DNA from: Cladopsammia gracilis
Taxonomy: Eukaryota > Cnidaria > Anthozoa > Scleractinia > Dendrophylliidae
Reading direction: 5' to 3'
Length of the DNA stretch: 64,000 nucleotides
NCBI GenBank assembly: GCA_022457155.1
Contig: JAJGOT010000515.1
Location: 168,501 to 232,500 of the forward strand
Every line of letters begins with the position of its first letter. Positions within the stretch are counted from its first letter, which is position 1. The position numbers and the translations under genes were made by a program. The notes below the pieces were generated by a model. It ran no database searches, had not been told where the DNA came from, and saw only the letters and a list, made by a program, of their open reading frames with translations. Positions 9,041 to 17,415 of this stretch are shown piece by piece.

Positions 9041-9314
9041 TTTAACGTTAAATCCGTGAGCCCCAAAATTATGCATTACACCAGCAGGATTCTCGTAACA
9101 TCCTGCACGTATTGCTTGTGGGTGTTTTTGTTGTTCACACCCTATACGGAACGTGATTTGTACTGTAAAGTTAAGGTATAAAATAAGTTCCTCATACTAT
9201 CTTGTTTTAATCCCTGACGAAGTGTGTAGTCATCACACGAAACCGGTCGGATAATAAAAACAGTTAACAAGATTCGTTGCTGTGTGCCGCTCACTAGTAC
9301 CTATTTAAAAAATT
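9041..9314 (+). repeat. 5' pseudo-LTR
   Basis: 274 bp matching 12215-12488; begins at the centre of the element's palindrome (TTTAACGTTAAATCC) and ends with CTATTTAAAAAATT. Confidence 0.85.
9204..9261 (+). ncRNA. hammerhead ribozyme in 5' pseudo-LTR
   Basis: Read by eye: stem I GTTTT/AAAAC and ATCC/GGAT with an internal loop; core CTGACGA; stem II GTGTG/CACAC with a 7-nt loop; GAAA; very short stem III (ACCGGT, self-complementary, which would favour dimer action); GTC triplet with cleavage between 9248 and 9249. All conserved core bases of a type I hammerhead (CUGANGA, GAAA, NUH) are present. Confidence 0.8.
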
Positions 9315-9341
9315 GTCTAAGTCGACACTAGCAGAAGCCAC

Positions 9342-10406
9342 ATGTTCAGCAACACTTCAGATCGCTCTGGACTCAAGAAAGGCAAAGATGCCTTGAAGCT
9401 CAGAAAACGACAAGAATCTGCGGAAAGACAGAACAGCGCGCGTGATGAAGCCGTGGAGGATCTTCGAGCTGCCGCCGAAGATTCAGCGCCAGATCCTGAA
9501 CTATGGATCGATGACCACTTTCAACGCGTTCTGAAAAACCTCGTTCGCAACTTGATCGATGCTGAGAATCAACTCTATGGTCTTCAAGACCGTAAACAGA
9601 GACTTGAGTCAAACAAAAGCGACGGAAAGGTGCCCAGTGGATTGAAGATTCCCAGCATCTCTGCTAAAGGCAAAAATGCCGAACATCTTCAACAGAAATT
9701 TAACGTGGTTATTAAAGAGGCCGAATTAAAGCTTCTTGATGCCACCATCGAGGCCCTTCAAACCGAAGAACAACAAGCTTTACACCGGTGCACAGAAGAA
9801 AAAGAGAAAGTCCTGATTGCCATTAGGAATTGGAGAAGCTCATTTAAATCGAGCGATCCCTCTTTGGACATTGAAGCGGACCAATTTGTCAAATCAGCGA
9901 AATGCTTCGCGGATGACTTTTACTTCGAGTGCGCCGCAGCAAGGACTTCTAAACGGGTAGCAGAGGACTTTAAAAAAGCCTCAAAAGCCGCAAAAAGCGC
10001 CGAGAAAATGGAGACGGAATTTACTGTCAACGAGGAATCCATCCACGACATGGTTCAACGTGCTGTGCGACAAGAAATGTCCAAACGCAAGCCTGTCCCA
10101 TCTCCACCAGCGAAAGCGACCCACGCTTCCCGTAAGAACTCTAGAAGCCGTAATAGTGACAGATCCAACTCGAAAAGCCGTAAAAATGACAGATCTAGCT
10201 CCAAAAATCGGAAGCAACCCCGAAACCCTAGCCAGGATGGTCGCAACCAAAGAAACTCCGCATCCCAAAAGAACACGCAAAACAGACGAAGCCGATCAAA
10301 ACAACGGAGACAGCGAAAACCACGCGTTAGTTTCTCTGGAAGCCAGTCTCCCTCTGGACGGCAGTCAAAAAACGTGAAAGGCCGCGGAAACGGTGTCGTA
10401 AAATAG
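9342..10406 (+). CDS. Penelope-like element ORF1 (coiled-coil, Arg/Ser-rich tail)
   Basis: 354 residues from ATG 9342, 27 bp after the pseudo-LTR. The middle (about 60-240) is Glu/Lys/Ala-rich with heptad-like spacing and is probably coiled coil; the last 110 residues are SRNSDRSNSKSRK-type repeats, strongly basic and likely RNA-binding. No zinc knuckle or enzyme motif seen. ORF1 proteins of retroelements usually bind the element RNA; that is inference here. Codon use is less AT-rich than the Polinton genes around it. The RT follows after 35 bp. Confidence 0.7.
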   Translation: MFSNTSDRSGLKKGKDALKLRKRQESAERQNSARDEAVEDLRAAAEDSAPDPELWIDDHFQRVLKNLVRNLIDAENQLYGLQDRKQRLESNKSDGKVPSGLKIPSISAKGKNAEHLQQKFNVVIKEAELKLLDATIEALQTEEQQALHRCTEEKEKVLIAIRNWRSSFKSSDPSLDIEADQFVKSAKCFADDFYFECAAARTSKRVAEDFKKASKAAKSAEKMETEFTVNEESIHDMVQRAVRQEMSKRKPVPSPPAKATHASRKNSRSRNSDRSNSKSRKNDRSSSKNRKQPRNPSQDGRNQRNSASQKNTQNRRSRSKQRRQRKPRVSFSGSQSPSGRQSKNVKGRGNGVVK

Positions 10407-10441
10407 ACTCTAGAGACATTTACGATAAATGGCTCGACAAC

Positions 10442-12193
10442 ATGGCTAGAAAACCGATCTTGGACCTGTTACCACGGAATTTGGAATTTCACAACTTTTC
10501 ACATGTCACCCTTACCGCGACGCAGTCACGAACTCTTGGCTTGGGTCTAAAATTTAGACCCACGCTTCGACCACCCACTGCTCGTGTTTTTGAAAATCAA
10601 GTACAGGATTTCTGTCGTAGCGTTCGGTTACATTACAAGTATGCTGATAAGCCCGATGACCCTGATTTTAACCCTAAACTGTATGTAAAATCAGGCTGGA
10701 ATCCACCACGGGAAGATCCTGACCTCGAGGAAAACCTGTACAAAATCCGTCGAGAGATGCTGACAAACTTAAGTGACAACAGACCGCTATGGAAAAATAA
10801 CTTATCCCGCGAAGAGCGAAGTGGCCTGCGAGAGATCAAGGAAGACCCATCGGTTCGTGTCTTAGCAACAGACAAAAACCTCGGACCGGCTCTCGTCTCC
10901 ACAGAATGGGTACAACAAGAGACTCTCAAGCACCTTAATGACACTAATACGTATTCTAAAGTCACAGTAGATGAATGGACTTATAGGCGCCTAAAGGTAA
11001 TCGAGACTCGCGAAAAACTTGTAAATAGTTACTCGCATTTTTTACCCCCCAACTCGCATAAGTTTCTTAGCAGCATCGACAATATTCCTAGGAGTTTCGA
11101 TCCTGCTAAATTTTATATTATTCCGAAGATTCATAAGTCACCTATAGCTGGGAGGCCTATTGCAGCCTCTCACTCTTATATTACCAGACCTATTAGTATT
11201 TTTGTAGATGAGTTAGTTAAACCTTCTATTATTATGCCAACGGTTTTACGTGACTCTGGTGAACTGATCCAATGTTTAGAGAAAGTTGAGCTACCCGCTA
11301 ATTGCCTTCTTGTCACGGCGGACGTGTCATCACTTTATCCTAACATCGACATTAAGAAGGCTATTATTGCTCTTGACCTCCTGCTTAGAGAGGGAAAGGT
11401 GGCTCAGACGCCTCTCTTGGTTCAATTAACCAGATTAGTCTTTGAGAATAATTTCCTTAAATCGGAATTTAGCAATGACATATACCATCAAACATTTGGT
11501 ATTGCTATGGGAACCCCTTTCGCTGTTACAGCTGCAAACGCTTTTATGTATTATCACGAGAGAGACATTATTGAGAAGTATTCTCGGTATCTCCCTCTCT
11601 ACAAGCGTTTCATAGATGACATATTTGTTATCTGGGATGGCCCTCACGAAAATCTTCTAGAATTTCTCAATGCTATTAATACTAAGGACGAACGTATTAA
11701 GATAACTTACGAAATTAGCGAGTCTCAGATTTCATTTCTAGACTTACTACTATTTAAAGATTCCGCCTGTAAAACGCTACAATACTCTACCTTTCAGAAA
11801 CCGCTTAATAAGTATTTATATATACCATATGAGTCATTTCACCCCGCTAGCAACAAAAAGGCTTTTATTAAAGGCGAACTTATGCGTTATGCCAGAAATA
11901 GCTCTACATTTCACTCATTTAATGAGACCCGTTTGCTATTCTGGAAGCGTTTACGTCTTAGGGGATATCCTGCTAAGTTTCTGTTACCCGTTTTCAGGGA
12001 AATTAACTATAGCAACAGAAAGAAATGGTTCTCTAAGCCTAACAGGTTATCTAGACGCAGAAGTGTAGTATTTAAAACCTCATTTAATTGCAGCCACGTC
12101 GGAATCAAAAAAGTTATTGTTAAGTATCTACCTAGCCTTAGTTCAATTGTTAGTTACAAATCTACTAACACGTTAGCACATTTATGTAAGTAA
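10442..12193 (+). CDS. Penelope-like reverse transcriptase
   Basis: 583 residues. RT motifs in order: KNLGPALVS (fingers), FYIIPKIHKSPIAGRPI, LVTADVSSLYPNI (motif A with catalytic Asp), FGIAMGTPFAVTAANAF (motif B), YKRFIDDIFVIWDG (motif C, catalytic DD), then ISFLDLLLF and a basic C-terminus. These match the Penelope-like/TERT-related RT group. The protein ends with LAHLCK; no CxxC plus GIY-YIG nuclease follows, so it would need a free 3' end or another nick to prime. An in-frame upstream start near 10430 is also possible. Confidence 0.9.
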   Translation: MARKPILDLLPRNLEFHNFSHVTLTATQSRTLGLGLKFRPTLRPPTARVFENQVQDFCRSVRLHYKYADKPDDPDFNPKLYVKSGWNPPREDPDLEENLYKIRREMLTNLSDNRPLWKNNLSREERSGLREIKEDPSVRVLATDKNLGPALVSTEWVQQETLKHLNDTNTYSKVTVDEWTYRRLKVIETREKLVNSYSHFLPPNSHKFLSSIDNIPRSFDPAKFYIIPKIHKSPIAGRPIAASHSYITRPISIFVDELVKPSIIMPTVLRDSGELIQCLEKVELPANCLLVTADVSSLYPNIDIKKAIIALDLLLREGKVAQTPLLVQLTRLVFENNFLKSEFSNDIYHQTFGIAMGTPFAVTAANAFMYYHERDIIEKYSRYLPLYKRFIDDIFVIWDGPHENLLEFLNAINTKDERIKITYEISESQISFLDLLLFKDSACKTLQYSTFQKPLNKYLYIPYESFHPASNKKAFIKGELMRYARNSSTFHSFNETRLLFWKRLRLRGYPAKFLLPVFREINYSNRKKWFSKPNRLSRRRSVVFKTSFNCSHVGIKKVIVKYLPSLSSIVSYKSTNTLAHLCK

Positions 12194-12198
12194 TATGT

Positions 12199-12242
12199 TT
12201 TTGGGGCTCACGGATTTAACGTTAAATCCGTGAGCCCCAAAA
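12199..12242. repeat. 44-bp perfect palindrome downstream of RT, copy C
   Basis: 5 bp after the RT stop. Its right half forms the start of the 3' pseudo-LTR. As RNA it would form a 22-bp stem with almost no loop. Confidence 0.9.
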
Positions 12243-12488
12243 TTATGCATTACACCAGCAGGATTCTCGTAACATCCTGCACGTATTGCTTGTGGGTGTT
12301 TTTGTTGTTCACACCCTATACGGAACGTGATTTGTACTGTAAAGTTAAGGTATAAAATAAGTTCCTCATACTATCTTGTTTTAATCCCTGACGAAGTGTG
12401 TAGTCATCACACGAAACCGGTCGGATAATAAAAACAGTTAACAAGATTCGTTGCTGTGTGCCGCTCACTAGTACCTATTTAAAAAATT
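12215..12488 (+). repeat. 3' pseudo-LTR
   Basis: Matches 9041-9314 over its length. Confidence 0.85.
12378..12435 (+). ncRNA. hammerhead ribozyme in 3' pseudo-LTR
   Basis: Same as 9204-9261; cleavage predicted between 12422 and 12423. Cutting at both ribozymes would release a 3174-nt monomer. Confidence 0.78.
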
Positions 12489-13050
12489 ATCAAAGTGCTA
12501 CATGAGTGATGGATAGTTTTCAGATAGGCTATCTTTTTACTATCTCTGACAAAGATAGCTTTTGGGTAGGTTATCAAAGTGCTACGTGAGTGTTGGATAG
12601 TTTTCAGATAGGCTATCTTTTTACTATCTCTGACAAAGATAGCTTTTGGGTAGGTTATCAAAGTGCTACATGAGTGTTAGATAGCTTTCAGATAGGCTAT
12701 CTTTTTACTATCTACAGTAAAGATAGGTTTCAGATAGGATAGAGTTTTAGTGAGATAGTCTTCAGATAGCCTAGTTTTTGGCTTACTACAGTGGTGGTAG
12801 ATTTTGGATAGACAAGTTAGTAGATAGATAGGCTATCTTTTCACTATCTACACAGGAAGCTAGTTTTTAGATAGTCTATCTATTTGCTAACTATCTGATA
12901 GATAGATATCAGTTAGCTTTAAGCTAGGTCAAAGATAGCTATCCACTATCTACAAAACCTCTTGGATAGCAAAAAGATAGTGATTTTCATCAGTCAACTA
13001 GGAATGAGATAGTTGCAACTAGCATAAAGTTAGTAATAAACTAGTAATAA
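12486..13050. repeat. 84-bp tandem repeat and GATAG-rich tract in the divergent promoter region
   Basis: Two near-identical 84-bp units (12486-12569, 12570-12653) and a diverging third, each with TTATCAAAGTGCTACATGAG and AGATAGGCTATCTTTTTAC; after this, degenerate GATAG/CTATC motifs continue to about 13050. Many are short inverted repeats. Apart from the Penelope insertion, this is all that lies between the leftward ATPase arm and the rightward virion arm, so it probably holds promoters or an origin (inference). Confidence 0.6.
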
Positions 13051-13053
13051 GAT

Positions 13054-13981
13054 ATGATTGTTTTTGTGAGGGAATGCAATAACCCAGAAAAAGTTGGGTG
13101 AAGAGACAAGTCAAATCGGACTTGAAAAAACATTCAAACCCATCACAGCGAAACTGGATGAGGTGATTGCGTCGAATTTGGGGTCGCTTCAGCCACTTCC
13201 CCGGAAAAAGAAAAAAGCCAAACCAGCGGAGATTGATTATCTCCCCGAAGTCGATCCATTTGAAGATATGGATGTCGAAGGCTTGTTTGATGAGGCCGTT
13301 CCATCCCAAACAAAGAAGCAAATTCCAGCAGCTCCTCCAACATATGAAGAAGTTGTGCAAGAAGTAGGGGAAGATCCACCTGAATACGAAGAAGACGATT
13401 TCCCAGATTATGCTTTGGAACCGGGTGATGAAGAGGAAGAGGAAGAGGAAAAGGAAGATGAAGCCAATAAAATATTGAGAGACCTGGACCTCACGGATTA
13501 TGATACTGCGGAGAAAACTCTCAGGGAAAATGTTTCAACAGCGAGGAAAATCCAGTATATCAAAAATCTTTTGACCGTGGCAAACTTCCGCAGAAATAAG
13601 TTGAAGGGCTACAAATCATCTTGGACCAAAAAGTTTAAAAAAGGGGCAATAACGGAAGAGCAAAAGAATTTCCAACATCGAAGGATAGATCACGCAGCCC
13701 GAACTCTGACTGAATACATCAAACATTATAAAGACAAAGAGGGAAAGATGATGGCGGGTTCGGGGTTGAAAAAAAGAAAAAAAGGTGGATCCATCCGTTT
13801 TTTCTCCAACCCCGCCGATCTCCTCCAGAAACTTGAAGACATCGTTGGCTCCATTCTTGCTGGGAATACGAATCAGGGAATCAGAAACACTGGAGTTGGC
13901 ATTCTCGATCTTCTCCTGAAAGAAAACGTTATCAATCGTTCCCAGCATGAGAAGCTCTTCAGAAAATATTTCAAACTCTAA
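13054..13981 (+). CDS. Polinton virion-associated protein with PPxY motifs; frame change near 13095
   Basis: The main frame (open from about 13070) covers 295 residues from codon 13094. It shows two PPxY late-domain-like motifs (PPTYEEV, DPPEYEEDD), a Glu-rich run, a helical segment and a conserved end (FFSNPADLLQKLEDIVGSI ... GVGILDLLLKENVI) that I associate with the gene before the penton in cnidarian Polintons. PPxY motifs recruit NEDD4-type ligases in animal cells; a role in exit is inference. There is no in-frame ATG near the start: ATG 13054 lies in another frame ending at GGG TGA (13096-13101), so either a +1 shift/indel at the G run or a non-ATG start must be assumed. Confidence 0.55.
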
Positions 13982-13985
13982 AATG
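13979..13985 (+). promoter_or_regulatory. TAAAATG box at penton start
   Basis: Stop TAA (13979-13981) of the preceding gene and ATG (13983-13985) of the next are joined in one TAAAATG. Confidence 0.5.
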
Positions 13986-14759
13986 GAAATCGAAAGAGAA
14001 ATTGTCCTGTCCTCCTTTTCCGTCAAGACTGGGGGAAACAAACCAGAAAATTTCACAACAAAATTCAATCGGCCCATTGTTTTGGACCCAAATTCCCAAT
14101 ACGTTGTTGGGTTGAATCGAGTCATCAATATGAGTTTTACGTGGTATAACATCAATGCTGGCCGCCAGAATCAACTGATCAGATTCAGCTCTGACGGCGG
14201 GAAAACATTTTCCGATATCACCTTCCCAGCTGGGGTTTGGGAATATGAGGGGATGAATGATTTTATTCGAGAAGCTACAGGCCCACTCGCAGGATCCACC
14301 CCGGAAAAGAATGAAAAATTCCCAATCAATCTTGCTTTCTCTCCCACAACCTTCAGAACGACAATCACACTGGCAGAAAATTATCAGCTTGATTTCACCC
14401 AATCCAACTTCGGCGATCTCGTTGGTTTTGATAAAAAGATTCTGAAAGACAAAGTCAACATTGGCCCCAGAGTTCCAAACCTCAGCCAAGATACTGATTT
14501 GTTGAACGTTCATTGCGATCTCACAAGTGATTCGCTTGTGGATGGAGAAGAGAGCGATATCATCTTCTCCTTTTCAACATCTGTGCTGAGGCCATCATAT
14601 AGTTTCACCCTTGAACCCATGAGAACCACATTCAGCCCTGTAAATAAAAACACAATAAGCTCCATCCGGATTTATATCACTGACGGCAAAAGGCGGATTG
14701 TTGATTTGAATGGAGCCGATACGGCGTTCTCGCTTATCTTGAAAAAGCAAATAAAATGA
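13983..14759 (+). CDS. minor capsid (penton) protein, single jelly-roll
   Basis: 258 residues. The beta-rich pattern starts with IVLSSFSVKTGGNKPENFTTKF, followed by LDPNSQYVVGLNRV, and later NVHCDLTSDSLVDGEESDI. This set of motifs is typical of Polinton penton proteins, which form the capsid vertices. Its place directly before the small basic protein and the major capsid protein is the standard Polinton order. The frame is open upstream to 13947, but ATG 13983 fits the start box and avoids overlap. Intact. The next ATG overlaps its stop by 4 bp (ATGA). Confidence 0.75.
   Translation: MEIEREIVLSSFSVKTGGNKPENFTTKFNRPIVLDPNSQYVVGLNRVINMSFTWYNINAGRQNQLIRFSSDGGKTFSDITFPAGVWEYEGMNDFIREATGPLAGSTPEKNEKFPINLAFSPTTFRTTITLAENYQLDFTQSNFGDLVGFDKKILKDKVNIGPRVPNLSQDTDLLNVHCDLTSDSLVDGEESDIIFSFSTSVLRPSYSFTLEPMRTTFSPVNKNTISSIRIYITDGKRRIVDLNGADTAFSLILKKQIK
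14752..14758 (+). promoter_or_regulatory. TAAAATG box at start of the small basic protein
   Basis: TAAAATG with ATG 14756-14758, lying inside the last codons of the penton gene (AAT AAA ATG A context). Confidence 0.45.
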
Positions 14760-15178
14760 AACCTTATGAATTCTCTCGTTATTATCACCCCCAGCTGGGA
14801 CGGTTTGTCTTCCGGCACAAAGGAACAGGTTTGATTGTGGACAATATTTTCAAACCAATGAGGAAGGTCGCATCAGTCGTCTTCAATAAATTCGCGAAAC
14901 CCATTGCGAAAAAAGCATTGGAATCAGGAATTTCTCACGCTGGGGATAAACTCGGTAAAAAAGCAGTTGAAAAATCTGGCGATTTAATCATGAAAAAACT
15001 GGGAAATATGAGAAAAGGGAAACCAGCAAGCAAGCCAGCCTCCAAAAAACAACCAGCTCTCGCTTCGCTCGCTTCGCTTCGCTCAGCTCAACCATCAGCC
15101 CCTGCCTCCGGAGAAAGTTCTGATGCTATATTGAACAGGTTGATCTCGGGGCAAGGAATTCGAAAAAGAAAAAAATGA
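14756..15178 (+). CDS. small basic Polinton virion protein
   Basis: 140 residues, Lys/Arg-rich. N-terminus MKPYEFSRYYHPQLGRF, amphipathic helices in the middle (FNKFAKPIAKKALESG), and a Ser/Ala/Pro-rich tail ending GQGIRKRKK. A gene of this kind often sits between penton and major capsid protein in Polintons; a core or cement role is inferred from charge only. The stretch ALASLASLRSAQPS (about 101-114) is encoded by a CGCTTCGCTCGCTTCG-type iterated motif that recurs at other gene ends, so this part of the protein is probably a repeat insertion. Confidence 0.55.
   Translation: MKPYEFSRYYHPQLGRFVFRHKGTGLIVDNIFKPMRKVASVVFNKFAKPIAKKALESGISHAGDKLGKKAVEKSGDLIMKKLGNMRKGKPASKPASKKQPALASLASLRSAQPSAPASGESSDAILNRLISGQGIRKRKK
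15057..15092. repeat. CGCTTCGCTCG iterated motif inside the small basic protein gene
   Basis: CTCGCTTCGCTCGCTTCGCT-type iteration, G+C-rich against an AT-rich background; related blocks at 16467, 17413, 17601, 20025 and 20189. Confidence 0.65.
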
Positions 15179-15180
15179 TT

Positions 15181-15187
15181 TAAAATG
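15181..15187 (+). promoter_or_regulatory. ATTTAAAATG box at major capsid start
   Basis: TAAAATG preceded by ATT; identical 10-mer at the fibre and pX-like starts. Confidence 0.5.
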
Positions 15188-16469
15188 GCTTTTCGATCGA
15201 GTGAATATCTTCAAAGAAATGAATTAGTGCGCTTCCAGCTGGATGACACAATCCGAGCTCCAGCTAATAATGATCACCAACAAAAAAATGGTTATAAATT
15301 CACGATTAATGACCGATCCGCATTCTATGATTGGTATAATGCGTATTTCGAGGTGCAGTTTCAACTCCAAAAACTGGCGGATGGGGCCGGATATGCCGCA
15401 GCTGACAGGATCACAGTGATCAATGGCGCTCATTCCCTGATTAAACACCTAACAATCCGATCTGGGAAAGATTATTTATGATACTGATAATCTGCATAAA
15501 GTCTGTTTCGCAAAGAATTTGTTGGAATACTCCGACGACTTCAGCAGATCAGTCGCCAAGAACAGTTTCTGGTATTTGGATACTGATGCAACAACCGCTA
15601 ATACGAATCTTGGATTTGAAGCTCGCCGGGTGCAATCTCAAGCAGTGCAAGACAATGGAAACGGCGGTGCAAAGAACATTAACACGATCATTCCCCTGAA
15701 TCGCTTTTCCTTTTTCGAAGAGTTGGAAGATAAGATGCTTGTGCCCATGCAGCTTCAATTCGAGATAACACTTAATGATGATGGGGAGCTGATTCATATG
15801 GCAAACGGCGTTGATGCTGGAAGAGTTGTTGTGAATCGATTTTTGCTTTGGGTGCCAAGATTGACTCCCAAAGATTCTCTGTATGACAAATTTGTCAGCT
15901 CATTCCTGAAAGAAACGCAATGGAAATATCTGAGAGAAATGTATCAGCAATCAGCTCCCGCAACATCATCAGGATTTTTCCAGATCTCAGCGAGCATCGA
16001 CAATGTGAGGCATATTTTTGTCTGGCTGAAAAGAACCGCTCCACCCAATGACGACCCTGCAGAAGATAATCCCTATCTGATGGACACTTTCAAGCTGAAT
16101 GCAGCGGATAACGCCGCTTCGCTGTTGAACTGTCGATTGGAATATGGAAACGGAGTTTTCTACCCGGAAACAGAGTATGAGAGCGAAAGCAAAGTGAGGA
16201 TTTTCCAGGATGTCATGGCTTATGCAATGCGGAAAAATGATTATAACACTGGAACGCAGCTGAATCTGTCCAATTTCAAGGCTTATTATCCGCTAATTTA
16301 TTTCGATCTGACTTATCAAACTGAAAAACCGACAAGAGATCCCAAGCAGCTGATATTCAGGTATCGATTAAACGCAGATGCAGCTGCAAACTTCAATGTA
16401 CATGCGATAGTTCTTTATGAAGAACTGGTGAATATTGATAAAATTGGAAATGAGCTGGTCATCGTGTGA
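15185..16469 (+). CDS. major capsid protein (double jelly-roll), frame broken near 15467
   Basis: About 427 residues over two frames. Part 1 (15185-15481) shows MAFRSSEYLQRNELVRFQ, FTINDRSAFYDWYNAYFEV and INGAHSLIKHLTI; part 2 resumes at once with a DTDNLHKVCF-type stretch, then NTIIPLNRFSFFEELEDKM, LWVPRLTPKD and a C-terminus ending LYEELVNIDKIGNELVIV. This is the Polinton/adintovirus hexon-like capsid pattern. The frame must move +1 at GGG AAA G (15464-15470); the first frame otherwise ends at TGA 15479. A one-base insertion in the A run is the simplest reading; no canonical -1 slip site is present. The break would prevent capsid assembly unless corrected. Confidence 0.75.
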
Positions 16470-16524
16470 AGCGAGCGCAGCGAACGAAGTGAGCCGAGCG
16501 AAGCGAGCGAGCGCGCAGCGCGGT
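16467..16524. repeat. GCGAAGCGAGC iterated block after the capsid gene
   Basis: About 58 bp of GCGAGCGCAGCGAACGAAG-type iteration starting at the capsid stop, in a 75-bp intergenic gap. Confidence 0.7.
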
Positions 16525-16550
16525 GTGATCTGAAAACATATTTTGTCATT

Positions 16551-16557
16551 TAAAATG
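16551..16557 (+). promoter_or_regulatory. ATTTAAAATG box at pX/pVI-like gene start
   Basis: TAAAATG preceded by ATT. It decides the start: the longer frame from TTG 16543 is less likely than ATG 16555. Confidence 0.5.
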
Positions 16558-17415
16558 ACAACATATCACCCATATAAAGTAAATCTGTCTGGAGGACAAA
16601 AAAACAAACTGGGAAAAGCGTTCAAAGCAAACTGCGCTATCACCCTGAGATTGGACAGCAGACAAACAAGCGGAAATGATGAACTGATGCTGACAGCCAA
16701 TCAAATAAAACGAATCAGAAAAGCTGCGGCTTTGGGAAAGGGAGCTGAGATCAAAATCTCGAAAACGCAAATCCGAAAAGTGATGCGGCAGGGTGGAAGT
16801 CTTTTTTCTGCTATTATTCCCCTGGCTCGTTCCCTGGCACCCACCCTGGCAAAGACACTTGGGCTGTCAGCATTGGCTGGTTTGGCGAGTGAAGGAGCGA
16901 GTCAAGTTGTGAAAAAGATAAGCGGGAAGGGAGCGAAGCGACCGCGACTGAAAGGAGGCGGGCAAACGGGCGGATTTCTCATTCCCCAAGATAAAATTCA
17001 AAAACTGATTGACAATAAACATCTGTTGACAAATAAGCAGAAACAGGATATTTTAACTGCCCTGAAATCAGGAGGACAACTGACGATGAAACCATCAGCA
17101 AAACAAGCTGGTGGAGCATTGGGAACAATTCTGGCTTCCATTGGAATCCCGCTGGCGCTGGACATGGTGAAAAATTTGTTTGGGAAAGGCGCTCCAAGAC
17201 TTGGACGTCCAAAAGGAAAAGGCGCCCCAAGAGTCCGGCAGCCCAAAGGAAAAGGCGCGCCGAGATTGGGAGCCCCTTGGGAACCACCTCCCCCATTCAT
17301 CGGAACCTGGGAACGAAAAATTGAGATGGGAAAAAAATCAAAAAAAGGAGCGGGACTTCTGCTGGGATCGAAAAGTCCATTCAACAACATCCCAATTCTC
17401 GGGGCGATTTTGTGA
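16555..17415 (+). CDS. adenovirus pX/pVI-like Polinton virion core protein
   Basis: 286 residues. Two similar N-terminal parts (ITLRLDSRQTSGNDELMLTANQI and AEIKISKTQIRKVMRQGGSL), then a hydrophobic Gly/Ala helix (about 95-120), a GGFLIPQDKIQKLID...LLTNKQKQDIL module and a basic GKGAPRLGRPKGK repeat (three copies) near residues 213-240. This arrangement is common in cnidarian Polintons next to the protease; it resembles adenoviral pX/pVI in its Gly-Gly protease-like sites (GGG, SGG, KSGGQ), which is inference. It may condense DNA or act on membranes. Intact; its stop overlaps the region where the protease frame begins. Confidence 0.6.
   Translation: MTTYHPYKVNLSGGQKNKLGKAFKANCAITLRLDSRQTSGNDELMLTANQIKRIRKAAALGKGAEIKISKTQIRKVMRQGGSLFSAIIPLARSLAPTLAKTLGLSALAGLASEGASQVVKKISGKGAKRPRLKGGGQTGGFLIPQDKIQKLIDNKHLLTNKQKQDILTALKSGGQLTMKPSAKQAGGALGTILASIGIPLALDMVKNLFGKGAPRLGRPKGKGAPRVRQPKGKGAPRLGAPWEPPPPFIGTWERKIEMGKKSKKGAGLLLGSKSPFNNIPILGAIL

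Larger units (their letters stand above)
9041..12488 (+). mobile_element. full-length Penelope-like retroelement (copy C), endonuclease-lacking
   Basis: Order: 274-bp pseudo-LTR with hammerhead (9041-9314), ORF1 (9342-10406), RT (10442-12193), palindrome, second pseudo-LTR with hammerhead (12215-12488). Pseudo-LTRs, inverted partial copies upstream and hammerhead ribozymes are known marks of Penelope-like elements. The RT has no GIY-YIG domain after it, as in Athena/Coprina-type elements. Both frames are open and both pseudo-LTRs look identical, so the copy may be functional. It sits between the ATPase and virion-block arms of the Polinton. Confidence 0.85.

Noticed and set aside
9981..10280. 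Antisense open frames in Penelope ORF1
   Set aside because: Shadows of the Arg/Ser-rich codons; no coding features.
15464..15470. GGGAAAG as a -1 frameshift site in the capsid gene
   Set aside because: The needed shift is +1, not -1.
16543..16554. Upstream TTG start for the pX-like gene
   Set aside because: ATG 16555 sits in the ATTTAAAATG box shared with other genes.
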